In this document: positions 1-12,491 of the stretch, one piece after another
How the letters are laid out: the number at the start of each line of letters is the position of its first letter
Position numbering within the stretch: the first letter of the stretch is position 1
Origin: Acephala macrosclerotiorum
Taxonomy: Eukaryota > Ascomycota > Leotiomycetes > Helotiales > Mollisiaceae
Direction of reading: 5' to 3'
NCBI GenBank assembly: GCA_014904845.1
Contig: MU119397.1
Location: forward strand, 1 to 64,000
Length of the DNA stretch: 64,000 nucleotides
The notes under the pieces: generated by a model
What the model saw: only the letters and a program-made list of their open reading frames with translations
Told to the model about the DNA's origin: nothing
Databases searched by the model: none
Made by a program: the position numbers and the translations under genes

Positions 1-2469
1 TAAATTATTAAAAATTTATTATAAATTAAATATAAATTTAAATAATATTATAAAATTATATTTTAATTTTTTTATTTAAAAATTAAATTAAAAAATATAT
101 TAAAATAATAATTAATTATTAATTAATTTTTTAAATTATTAAAAATTATATTAAAAAAAAAATTTTATTATTATATTTTTAAATTATTAATTTTATTTTT
201 AATTTTATTAATTAATTTTAAATTAAAAATTCGAATTTTAATATATTTATTAAAATTATATTAAATAAAATTAAAAAAAAATTTTATAATTAAATTATTA
301 ATTTTTTTTTTAAAAACGTTTTAAATAATTATTTAAAAATTATAATTATATTTTTTTTTTATAATTTTAATAATAATTTTATATTATTTTTTTTTATTTG
401 TTATAAAAATTATAAAAATTTTAATTTTTTTTATAATAATAATAAAAAATTAATTATTAAAATTTTTATAATTTTTTTCGTCGTTTTTAATAAAATTATA
501 ATATTTATTTTATTTAAAATTTTTAATATATATGTTTTTATTTTATAATTTTTTTAAATATTTTTAATTATATTTTTTAATTAATTTTTCGTTTATTTTA
601 TTCGATTAAAAAAATAAAAAATTATTAATTCGATTATAAACTTTTAATACTTTTTTTTTTATATAATAAAATTTAATAATTATTAAATAAAAATTAATTT
701 AATTCAAATAATTTAAATTATAATAATAAAATATTAAATATATTTTTTTTTTATAATAATATAATAAAAAATTAATTATTTAAAATAATTATTATTTACG
801 TATTATTAATTTTTTTAAATTTAATAAAATAATTTTTATTTTCGTTTTTTATTTTTATATTTGTTAATAATTAATTATTTTTTATTATTTAAATATTTTT
901 TAATAAATTTTTTATTTTTTTAATTTTAATAATAAATTATTATAATATTTCGATTTATTATATATTAAATTTATTATTAAAATTTTATATATATTTATTA
1001 TTATTATTTTATTATATATTTTATAAATTAATATTTCGATTTAAAATAAATATAATATTTTTTTTAATATAATTTTTTTTAAAATTTAAAATTTTTATAA
1101 TATTTATTTTAAAAGTTTTTTCGATTTTAATATTTTCGATTTTATTTTTAATCGCGTTTTTTATTTCGTTTTTTATAAATATAATCAATTTAATTTTAAT
1201 TAAATTCGTTTTTTTTTTAATTTAAAAAAAATAAAATTTAAATTATATTATTATATTTTACGTAATCGCGTTATAATATTTATTATTAATCGTAATTTAA
1301 TATAAATACTTTTAAAAATATTAATGAATTTATAAAAAATAAAATTAAATTTTTTAATATTTCAATAAATATTAATAATTTTATTTCGTAAACTATATTT
1401 TATTTAATATTTCGATAATAAATTTAATTAAATTTTTTAAAATTAATTAAAAAATATTTATAAATATTTTAATTTAGTTTTTATTAAATTAATTATAATA
1501 ATTTTTATGAAAAACTTTTTTTTTTATAAAAATATATATAATTAGTAATTTTTTTTAATTTTAAAATAAAATTTTATTATTATTATTAATATAATAAAAT
1601 TAAAACTTTTTTTTAAAAATTTATTAAAATAAAACGTATTTATACGTTTTATAAAATTAATAAAAAATATTTTATTATATTAATTTTAAAATAATTCGAT
1701 TTTATTATAATAATTATAAAAAATTAATAATTTATAATTAAAAATATTATATAACTTTTTATTATATTTTTTATTATTAATAAAAATATTTTATAAATTA
1801 TTATATTAATTTAATTATTATTAAAAAAATTATTAATAAATAAATTAAATATTTTATATTATATTAAATAAATTCGTATTTATAAAAAAAATTATAATAA
1901 AAAATATATAAAAAATAATTATAAAAATAATTATAAAAATAATTATATTTATAATAAAAAATTTATATTAATAATTAAAATCGTAAAAATAATTATATTT
2001 TAATTATTAAATATTAATATTAAAATATATTAATTTATTAATTAAATTAATCGATTTTATTAAAAAAAAAACTTTGTATTTTTTAATTAATCGACGATTT
2101 TTATTTATATTTATTTATAAAAAATTTTTTATTAAAATTTTTTTTTTAAATTATTAATAATAAACTTTTTATTTTTTAATATTTAAATTTTATAAATACG
2201 TAAAAAGTTTTAAAAATAGCGTATAAAATTTTTATATATTAAACGTAAAATTTTTTATAAATAATTTTTAAAAATTTTTTAAAAAAAATTTTATAAATTA
2301 TAATTAAAATATTCTTTTTTTTTATATATTTAAAAATAATAAAAAATATATTTATTTAATATTATTTCGTTAAAATTTTTATTATTTATAAAATCGAAAT
2401 TTTTTTTTTATTTATTTTTATTATAAAAAAATTTAATTTTAAATAAATTTACTATTTTAAAAAATAATT

Positions 2470-3120
2470 ATATAATAAATAATAGAAAAATTAAAAATTT
2501 TAATTCGAATTTAAATAAATATTATTATTAATATTTATACGTTTTTAATTAAATAATAAATAAAAACGTAAAAAAAAATTTAAAAATTTATTTTTAATAT
2601 AAATTTAAATAAATTAATATAAACTTAAAATCGTTTTTACGTTTTTTTATTCGTTTTTTATAAACGTAAATTTAAAAAATAAATATAAATTTAAAATCGT
2701 TTTCGTATTATTTTTTTTAAATTTTTAATATTTTTAATATTTTTAATACGTTTTTATAAAAAAAATTTTATAAATTTTTATTTTTTTTAAAAATATATTA
2801 ATTATTTTAAATATTTTTTTATAAAAAGTAAATTATTTAAAAAAAAAAAAATTTTTATAAATTAATTTTTTTTAAATAAAAATTTAATTATTTCGTAATT
2901 AATTAAATAATTGCTAATTAATATTAATATTATTAAAAATATTTATTATTAATAATAAATTAAAAATAAAATAAATAAATAAATTAAATAATTCGTTAAT
3001 TAATTATAAATTATAAATTTAATAAACGCGTAAAAATTAAAAAATATAATTTTAATTTTAACGCTAGCGAAACTAGTCCCGATCTGGCCTAGTGCCGCAC
3101 GTGACTATTAAACTAATATT
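2470..3120 (+). repeat. Degraded repeat family A, copy 1, with intact 48-bp end
   Basis: About 650 bp matching 7,990-8,640 in the same orientation. The body is RIP-like (nearly all A/T, leftover CpG), but positions 3,073-3,120 are of mixed composition, start ctagtcccgatctggccta and contain gcacgtgac. This 48-bp end is identical in both copies. Beyond it the two copies diverge, so it probably marks an element terminus. Confidence 0.8.
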
Positions 3121-3234
3121 GTATTCATATATTTAATTTTTTAAAATAAAATAATATTTTTAATAATTAAAATTATATTATTAAAATTATTTAATAAAAA
3201 AATTTTATTAAAAAAAATTTAATTTCGTAATATA

Positions 3235-3960
3235 TTAAAAAAAAAATATTTTTAATACGTTTAATATTATTATTTAATTTTTAATTAATTTATTTAAAAT
3301 TTTATATATTTTTATAATATTATTTAATAATAAATTTTTTACGTATATTTAAAAAATCGTTATATAATAATTAAAAAAAAAAATTTAATTCGTTTATTTA
3401 TTAATTATTAAAAATAAAAAAATTAAAATAATAAAAACGTTATTAAATAATTTAATAAAATTAATAAAAAATTTTAAATAATAAAAATATAAAAAATTAA
3501 ATTTTTTTAATATATATTTAAAATTAAAATAAAATTTTATTATATTTAAATTTTTTATTTTATTATTAAAATAATTATTAAATTTTTATTAAATTTTTTA
3601 TTATATTTAATTAAATATAATTAAAATATAATATAAATAAAAAATAATATTTTTATAAAATTATAAATATATATTATAAATTAAAAATAAATATAAATTT
3701 ATATAAATAAAATTATTAATCGTTTAAAATAAAAAATTTTAATAATATATTTTTTTTTAAAATTTCGAAAATTATAAATAAATAATATATAAATATTATA
3801 TTAAATTTTTAAATTAAAATATTAATAAATTTTAAAAATTATAATAATTAAAATTAATTATATTTTAAATAAAATAAATAAAATATATTATAAATTTATT
3901 TTTTAATATTAAAACGATTAAAAATTATTTTATAATTATTTTTTATTAATTAAATTTAAA
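3235..3960 (+). repeat. Degraded repeat family C, copy 1
   Basis: AT-only sequence that recurs, with shared blocks such as aattaatttatttaaa and aataatatataaatattata, at about 43,080-43,475 in the same orientation. The second copy is shortened. No coding content remains in either. Confidence 0.55.
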
Positions 3961-5639
3961 AAAAAAATAATCGCGTTACAAAATTTATAATATATTAATT
4001 TTTTTTTTATTATTTAAATTTTTAAAAATATAAAAATTATTTTTATATATAATAATATATTTTAAAAAAATTTAAAAATTATTTTTAAATTTATTATTAT
4101 TTTTTTATTAATATACGAATTTAAATTTATACAAGTATTAATTTTAATTTTATTATTAAAATAAATTTTTTTTTTAAATTTAAAATTATTATAATTATTA
4201 TTTTTTAATTCGAATAATTTATTCGTATAATTTTTTTTTAAATAAAAAATTTAAAAAAATTCGTAAAATTAATAATAAATTTATTAAATAATAAAATATT
4301 AAAAAAAAAATATATTATAAAAAAATATAAATATAAATAAAAAAATAAATAAACAAATAAATAAAAAAATAATTAATTAATAATAAATATTTTTAATAAA
4401 AAAAATTAATATAAATATTTTATTATTAAAATTAAAAATCGTAATTTAATAAAAAAAATTATTTATATTAAAATTTAAAATTATAAATTTTATTTTATAT
4501 AAATTACAAAATAATATAATATTAAAAATAAAAATAAAAATTATAAACGCGTATTAATATATAAAATAATAATAAAAAATTATTTAAATATTAAAAAAAA
4601 ATAATTAAAAATAAAAAATAATAATAAAAAAATTATTTTTATTTAAAATATTATATAAATTTAAATATATTTAATAATAAAAAACGTAAAAAATAAATAA
4701 TATTTTAATTTAAATACTTTTTTTTTAAATTAATATTAAAATTATTTTTAAATTATTTTTAAAAAAATATATTATTAAAATATATAACGTTTTAAAATAA
4801 AATTTATAATTAAATTCGTAAACGTTAATTATAAATATTTATAAAATAAAAAAAAAATAAAAAATATTATTTATTAAAATTTTAAATATTAATATAATTT
4901 TTAAAATAAATTTAATAATAATACGAAATTAATTAATATAAAATAATATATAAATAAAAACGTAAAATAATATTAAAAAAAAAATAAAAAATTATAAAAA
5001 AAATAAAAAATAAATTAAATAAAAAACTTTTTATTAATAAATTTATAATATAATTAATATTAATAAAATGAATAATATTTATTAAATTTTATTAAATTTA
5101 AATATTTAATTATAAATATAAAATTTAATTTTTTTAATATAAATTAATTTTAAAAAAAAATATTAAAAAAATATTTTTATAAAAAATTTAATAATAAATT
5201 AAAAAACGAATAATATATAATATTAATATATAAAAAAATAATAATAATAAATAATATAAAATAAATTATAAATTAAATTATAAATTAAATCGTAAAATAA
5301 ATTATAAAATAAATAAAAAAATATAAATAATTTTTTAAATTAATAATAATAAATCGAAAAAAATTATAAAATTCGAATAAAATTAAAATTATTTTTTTTT
5401 ATTTTTTTTATTTTACGTATTTTATTTGTTTTTTTTACTCGATATTTATTAATAATTTTTGCGTTTTAATTTTTATAATTTAATAATTTTTACGTTATTA
5501 AATAAAAAAAATTCATTTTATTATTATTATTATATATAATAAAATTAAAAATTATAATTGTATTTTATTTCGAATTATTAATATTTTTTCGATTTACGTT
5601 TATTTTATTTTTTTATATTTAATATATTCTTTTTATAAA

Positions 5640-5715
5640 ATTAAAAAAAAATTTTTTTTTATAAAATTAAAAAAAAAAAATTTTTTATAAAATTAAAAAA
5701 AAAAAAATTTTTTAT
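5640..5715. repeat. AT tandem repeat, about 3 copies
   Basis: Three successive units of the form ttataaaattaaaaaaaaa followed by a T run, period roughly 26-30 bp. Probably replication slippage in AT-only DNA. Confidence 0.6.
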
Positions 5716-7139
5716 AATCGTTAATAAATTTTTAATATTTATAATTAAAAATTTATTACAAATAATATAATTATAAATAAAATTTAATTTAATATAATTC
5801 GAAATAATATTAATATTAATTATTAAAAATTAATTAATTATTCGACGTAAATATTAAATAAAATAATAATAATATTAATATTTACAAAATATAATTTACG
5901 AATTTTACGTATTTTAATTTTTTATATTAAAATAATTTTATATAATTCGATTAAAATTTTTACGATTAAACTAATTTTAATAAAACGATATATATAATTA
6001 TTAATTATTTAAATTTTAAAAAAATTTATAATAATATTCGAAATAAATATATAAAAATATTAAAAAAAAAAATTTAATTATAATATAAAGTTTTCAATTA
6101 AATAAAAAAAAGAAATTAATCGAGAAATTTATAAATAATTCGTTAATAAATATAAAAAAAAAAATACGAAAAAAATATAATTTTAATTAAAAATTGCTTA
6201 TAATATTATAATTAAATATCAAATAATAATATAAAAAAATAAACGATTAAAAAAAAAGCAAATAAATATACTAAAAAATAAAATAAATAATAATAATAAT
6301 CTCGAAATAATAAATTTATTAAATTATAATAAAAATAATAAAATGTTAATATTAATTATTAAATATAAACTTTTGTTTATTTCGATATTAAAAATTAAAT
6401 TACATATTAAAAAAAGTTTTATACGTTAATTTAATTTCGATAATTTTAATAAAAAAAAATCGAAATTCGAGTTTTTTAATATTTTTTTTAAAATATAACA
6501 AACGAAAATAATACAAATAAAATTAATTAATATTAATATTACGAAATATTTTACGTCGAAAATTAATAATTATTCGAAATTTTTTTATTAAAATATACGC
6601 GATTTTTTAATATTTAAATATATTAAATAAATTTTTAATTAATATTAATATTTTATTATTTTAAAATATTATAATTAAAATAAATTCAAAAAATATTAAT
6701 ATAAAAAACGTAAAATAATTAAAATTTATTAAAATTTATAATTTAATTTATTAAAATATTCGAATAAAAAAAATAAAATTAAAAATATTAAAAAACGTAA
6801 AATTAAAAATTAAAATAATTTAATAAATATTATAATAAAATAAAAATAAAATTTTTACGAAATTAATATTAATATTAAAATGTATTTAATTATAAAAAAC
6901 AATAATAATATATAAAAAAAATTATAATTATAAAATATTATTTTATTATTAAAAATAAAATTTTAATTAAATTTTATATAACGTTATAACGTATTAAATA
7001 ATTAAATAAAAATAAAAATAAAATTATCGTATTAAAAATTAAAAAATAAATTATTACAACGAATTACATTTTTATAATTAAAACGTAAAAACGTATATTA
7101 AAATAAAAATCTTTTTATAATCGATTTTTAAAATTTATT

Positions 7140-7440
7140 TTTTGAAAATTAAAATTTTAAAATTTATTTTATTTTTATATTTATTTTTTTATATAATTTT
7201 AAAAATCAAAATATTAAAATTTTAATTCGTTTTTATATTTATTTTATTATTTATTTTATTATTCATTTTATTATTTAATTTTAAAAATTAAAATATTAAA
7301 ATTTTAATTTATTTTTAAATTTATTTTATTATTTATTTTATTTTTCAATTTTAAAAATTAAAATTTTAAAATTTTAATTTATTTTTATATTTATTTTATT
7401 ATTTATTTTATTATTTATTTTTTAAAAATTAAAATATTTA
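7140..7440. repeat. AT tandem repeat, about 4 copies
   Basis: Units built from aaaaattaaaatattaaaa followed by tttatatttattttattatt recur at about 7,200, 7,285, 7,355 and 7,420, with spacing of about 65-85 bp. A degraded minisatellite inside the RIP block. Confidence 0.6.
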
Positions 7441-7989
7441 AATATATAAAAAACGTAAATATTTTTATATTAAAAAACTATATTATAATTTACGTTTATA
7501 ATATAATTATTTTATCGTAATAAATAATATATTTAATTTATAGTTTTTTTTATATTCAAAAATTTATATATTATAATACGTAATTATTAAATTATATATA
7601 TTACAAATTTATATAAAACGAATAACGATTTTTATTTATTTTTAAATTTTAATATATTTAATATTTTTTAATCGCGTATTTAATTTAATATAAAAAAATT
7701 ATATTTAAAAATTATAAAAATATTCAAAAATTACAAAAATAAAAATTGTTTTTTAATATTAATAAAAATTATAATTATTAAATTAATATTAAAAAAACGT
7801 TAAAATAATACTTATAAAATTATAATAATATATTTATTATTTATAATATTAAATTAATAATTATTTGTCGTTAAATTAATAATATTATAATTTTCGTAAT
7901 TTTAAAAACAAATTAATAAAATCGAATTAACGTTATAAACAATAAAAATAATTTTTTAATTTTTTAATAAGAAAATTTTTTAATAATAT

Positions 7990-8640
7990 AATAAATAATA
8001 AAAAAATTAAAAGTTTTAATTTAAATTTAAATAAATACTATTATTAATATTTATATATTTTTAATTAAATAATAATTAAAAACGTAAAACTTTTTTCAAA
8101 AATTTATTTTTAATATAAATTTAAATAAATTAATATAAATTTAAAATTATTTTTATGTTTTTTTATTCGTTTTTTATAAACGTTATTATTTTTTATAATA
8201 AACGTAAATTTAAAAAATAAATATAAATTTAAAATTATTTTCATATTATTTTTTTTTAAATTTTTAATAATTTTAATATTTTTAATACGTTTTTATAAAA
8301 ATTTTTTTATAAATTTTCGTTTTTTTAAAAATATATTAATTATTTTAAATATTTTTTTATAAAAAAAAAATTATTTAAAAAAAAAAAAATTTTATAAATA
8401 AATTTTTTTTAAATAAAAATATAATTATTTTATAATTAATTAAATAATTATTAAAAATAATTATTATTAATAATAAATTAAAAACGAAATAAATAAATAA
8501 ATTAAATAATTCGTTAATTGATTATAAATTATAAATTTAATAAACGCGTAAAAATCGAAAATTTTAATTTTAATTTTAGCGTAAGCGGCGCTAGTCCCGA
8601 TCTGGCCTAGTGCCGCACGTGACTATTAAACTAATATTAT
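7990..8640 (+). repeat. Degraded repeat family A, copy 2, with intact 48-bp end
   Basis: Second copy of the element at 2,470-3,120. It carries a small extra insertion near 8,180 (a duplicated aaacgt-flanked AT stretch). Positions 8,591-8,638 are identical to 3,073-3,120 over 48 bp, including gcacgtgac, whereas the rest of the copies differ at many positions. Confidence 0.8.
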
Positions 8641-9539
8641 ATTTATAAAATTAAATACAAAATATAAAAAATTATATTTTATATTTTATAAATTATTTTA
8701 ATTATTAATAATTAAATTAAAAAATACGTAAAAATTAAAAATTATATTTTTTAATTTTAATATAATTTAATATTAAATATAATTATTATTTTAATATTTA
8801 AAATAAAAACGTATTTAAATAATTTTATAATTACGATTTTTATTAAACATAATTATATTTTATTAATTTATATTTTTATTAATAAATTTTTTATTTATTT
8901 TATTTATTTATTTTATAAAATTTAATTAATAATTAATTTTTTTTAAAATAAATTTTATTAATAATAAATAATAATAAATTATTAAAAAAAATATAAAAAA
9001 TAAAATATAATATAAAATATAAAAAACGTTTTATTATGTATAATAAAACGTAAAATTTATAATACGTATTTATATTAAAAAACGTTAAAATATATTATTT
9101 TTAATATTTAATATTTTTTATAAATTTTAAACTTTTTATAAAATTTTTTATAAAATAATTTTAGTTTTATATAAAAAAAATTATAAAAAAAAACCGTTTT
9201 TATTTACGTCGATAAAATTAATACAATTAAAAGTTTTATATTATTTCAAAGTTCGAATTATTAAAAGTATAATACGATACAAAGTACGAAAAACGTTTTA
9301 CTATTGCTCATTGTAAAAAGTATTAATATTACGTGCATATAAAAAAATTAATATTAGTTTTTAAATCGAACAAATAATAAATCGAATAAACAATTAAAAA
9401 AAATTTATTTTATTTTAAAAAATATAAAAATATAAATATATAAAAAATAAAAATTTTTAAAAAAAATTTTTAATATAAAATTTTATTTAAAATACGTTTT
9501 TATTTAAAATATTAAAATTATTTTATAATTGTATAATTT

Positions 9540-9830
9540 TTAAAAAATATTTTAATTTTTTTTTTAAATTATATATTAAATAAAATAATTTAAATTAATT
9601 ATAATAATTAAATATAAAAACGAGAATTTTAAATAATATTTTTTAATATAAAATTTTATAATAAAAAATTTTATTTTAAATATTAAAAAATTTATTAATT
9701 TATTAATTTTATTATTTAATAAAATTTAAATTTTTAAAAAAATTTATAAAATAAAATATATATTAAACATTAAAAAAAAAATTATTTATTATTAATTCGT
9801 TTAATAAATTATTAAGTAAATTTTTTTTTA
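9540..9830 (+). repeat. Degraded repeat family B copy
   Basis: One member of a dispersed AT-only family recognised by aattatatattaaataaaa, then aattaattataataattaaa, then tttattattaattcgtttaa. Other copies lie at about 29,640-30,290, 36,230-36,710 and 48,090-48,425, with an inverted copy at 45,340-45,910. Confidence 0.6.
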
Positions 9831-10344
9831 AAAAAATAAAAAATAAATTTTAATAATTATATTATAAAAAAATTTAAATTTAAAATTTAAAATATATAAT
9901 TAATTTTTTTATAAATAATATAAAATTAAAATTATTATTAATATAATAAAATTTTTAAAAAATTATTAAAATATATTAAATTAAAAAATAAAAAATTTAA
10001 AAAATTAAAAATATAAAAAAATATATTATATAATTTATTATTTATTAATATTAATTTTTATTAAATAATATAATTTATTTTAATAAAAAATATTAAATAA
10101 ATAAAAAATCATTTATTATTAATTTATTTAATAATTAATTAAACGAGTTTTTTTTTAAAAAAAAAATCGTTTTACATATAATAATATTTTTTTAATATAT
10201 AAAATATAATAAAATATTTAATAATTATTAAATTTTTGTTTTAATTAACGAAAAAAGTTTTTATTATTAAATTCGTTTTAAATAATATATATAAAATACT
10301 TTTTAAAAAATTATAAAATAATAAACTTCGTTTGTATTTCGCTG

Positions 10345-10378
10345 AACGTAAAACTAATATTGTTGTTATTATCATCTC
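10345..10378 (+). repeat. Simple-repeat tail at AT-block edge
   Basis: gaacgtaaaactaatattg followed by ttgttattatcatctcat lies exactly where block 1 ends. A similar string, gaacgcaaataaatatt plus (att)n(atc)n, lies at 31,878-31,921 where block 2 ends. Probably the simple-sequence tail of a transposon; inference. Confidence 0.4.
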
Positions 10379-10737
10379 ATCGAGCCGGCACTTATTAGAG
10401 ACCACGTTTACACCCACCTCACATATTGGTAACGGCTGATAATTGGCCGTCGTTTCACGTTTATGTCGAAATAAACACTCGCTACCACGCAACACACATG
10501 GAATTCGCCCTACTTTACCCCATTGCAGCACGCTTATTAGAATTTCAACGTCGCTCTCTGCAGCCTGTCAAAGTCCCATTCTTCATTCAACCACGGAGCC
10601 ACATACCCCTCATGCTGACTGCCTCATCTGTCCAAGCTGACACTACTGACCCTACTTTACATGCGCTTTCGTTTTGAACTCTGGAATTAGACTTTCCGGC
10701 ACCGGACTTGGCGACTTGGGCCCTTGGCCTACCCCAA

Positions 10738-12076
10738 ATGAAAATGTGGCAGCTCCCTATTTTCACGCTCCACCTCCTTCCCACCTTCCTACGCTCTTTT
10801 GGATACCCTCTCATTGAGACTGCGGGCAATTTCCAAGACAATACGCGTCTCTCACAATTCTCGCTTGGTGGATTCGTCACGTCAGCGCTTGCCACGAATC
10901 TATATATTTCTTCCTACGCCGGGAATATAACGTCGGTGCAATTAAGTCAATTGCCCAATGGAGTATATTCCTTGAAACTTGTCTCAGTCAATAACGGATC
11001 CGTACCAAGCCCTTCTTGGCTGACAAAAGACGAATACAACGATGTGGTTTATTGTGTCGACGAAGGATTGGGAGTGCCAAATAGCTTCATTGCTTCATAC
11101 AAGACCTCCAAGTCAGGTGAACTCACCTTAATCGACCGACATCTGACGATTGCCGGTGCTGTGAGCACAGTCGTCTACAACGGCGGAAAGGGAATCGCAG
11201 CTGCCCATTAGTAAGTCTCCTTACTGCAGCTTTGATTGCTCTAGATACAAACTTACAAGTGACGGTTTTAGTGGTGGTTCCGCGGTAACCAGTTACACCA
11301 TCAATGCCAACGGCACTCTGAACTCCATGCAGGCTTTCCCTTTCACGCTCACAAAGCCTGGTACCAACCCAGATCGTCAGGAGGCTCCTCACCCCCACGA
11401 AGCTATTCTCGATCCCACAGATTCCTACATCGCGGTCCCAGATCTCGGCGCAGACCTCGTACGAATCTTCAAGGTTGACCCCAAAACCAGTCTTCTTACA
11501 GCCGAAACGCCCATCACTGTCCCTGCAGGCTCTGGGCCGCGCCATGGAACATTTTTGAAGGCCGCTTGTGGAAACACCTACTTCTTCCTGATTTCCGAAC
11601 TCGCCAACACCATCGCTTCTTACAACGTCACTTACACCAATTCCGGGCTTTCGTTTCAGCAACTCTTCATCTCTGGGACATATGGAAACCAAAGCACCCC
11701 TGTTGGAGCCGCAGCAGCAGAAACCATTCTCTCACCCGATCACAAGTTCCTCCTCACTTCGTCACGGAACGCGTCTTTGTTCCAGATCAAGAACTTCGAT
11801 CCAAAGAACAGCACTTTGATCCCATCCGATACGCTCCAAGTCTGGACAATTGATGACGCTACGGGAAAGTTGAGTTTCAAGCAGTTGTCTCCATCAGGAG
11901 GAGCTTTCCCAAGACAGTTTTCGGTCAATAAGAATGGGACGCTCGCAGCGGTGGGGCTACAAAACGATGGCCGAGTAGTGATTATTAGTCGAGATGTGAA
12001 GACAGGCCTGTATGGCGATTTTGTTGCGAGCTTGGATGTGCCAGGGCAGATCACGAGCATCATTTGGGACGAGTAG
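10738..12076 (+). CDS. Secreted lactonase-type seven-bladed beta-propeller protein
   Basis: Two exons: 10,738-11,210 and 11,272-12,076, joined by a 61-nt GTAAGT...TTTTAG intron; the join is in frame and gives about 425 residues, the usual length for the family. The call rests on propeller-like repeats and the segment PHEAILDPTDSYIAVPDLG, typical of the lactonase family that includes 6-phosphogluconolactonase-like and carboxy-cis,cis-muconate cyclase proteins. The first ATG (10,738) opens MKMWQLPIFTLHLLPTFL, a plausible secretion signal; an in-frame TTG at 10,708 is ignored. Several N-x-S/T sites fit a secreted glycoprotein. The substrate is unknown; aromatic-acid lactone hydrolysis is the family-based guess. 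It converges on the CLC gene. Confidence 0.82.
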
Positions 12077-12491
12077 AGGTTTTCGTCTAAAAACTAAATA
12101 TGGGCGATGAAAGAGACGCCGAGAGAAGAGGAAGAGCTTGGATAGGAAGCTAAATCTGTAAATATCGGACAAAAGTTTTGACTTCTTCGAGATGTACGAT
12201 AGGAGGCGAAAGAAGAAGGCCGCACCAATCTATGCCCTTGTATTGGACAATCTGGGTATATTACATGGCTATTAATTTTTCCACACCATGGACGTTTACG
12301 CCGTGCACACGAAGAGGGATATCAGCTGACCCTGCCGAGTTTTCTGCTAACTAAACTACCTCGTGCGGGGATAGATATTAGCCTTATAACGTCTAGTCAA
12401 AGAATAGCTTACAATTTCACGTCCAAGTCGCTCAAAGGTGTCATCCCCAGTCGGGACGGTATAGCATGGAAAAGGTGTATTCAAATCAGGG
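12077..12491. other. Intergenic, convergent 3' ends
   Basis: Lies between the 3' ends of the lactonase (+) and the CLC transporter (-). Presumably both 3' UTRs; no further structure seen. Confidence 0.5.

Larger units (their letters stand above)
1..10345. repeat. AT-rich RIP-degraded block 1
   Basis: This stretch is almost entirely A and T, with no ORF worth calling. The few remaining C and G bases sit mostly in CpG (acgt, tcga, acgc), as expected where C not followed by G has been converted to T on both strands. Internal repeat copies (2,470-3,120 with 7,990-8,640; 3,235-3,960 with 43,080-43,475) show it derives from multicopy elements. Interpretation as RIP-mutated transposon DNA is inference from composition and repeats; no transposase or reverse transcriptase can be read any more. 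The right edge grades into normal composition near 10,345. Confidence 0.85.

Noticed and set aside
1..10345. AT blocks as inserted mitochondrial DNA.
   Set aside because: No mitochondrial protein, rRNA or tRNA gene is readable, and the leftover CpG pattern with repeat copies fits RIP of transposons better.
10426..10677. Short plus-strand frames upstream of the lactonase as a small gene.
   Set aside because: Overlapping frames of similar length, no motif, and the position fits a promoter/leader.
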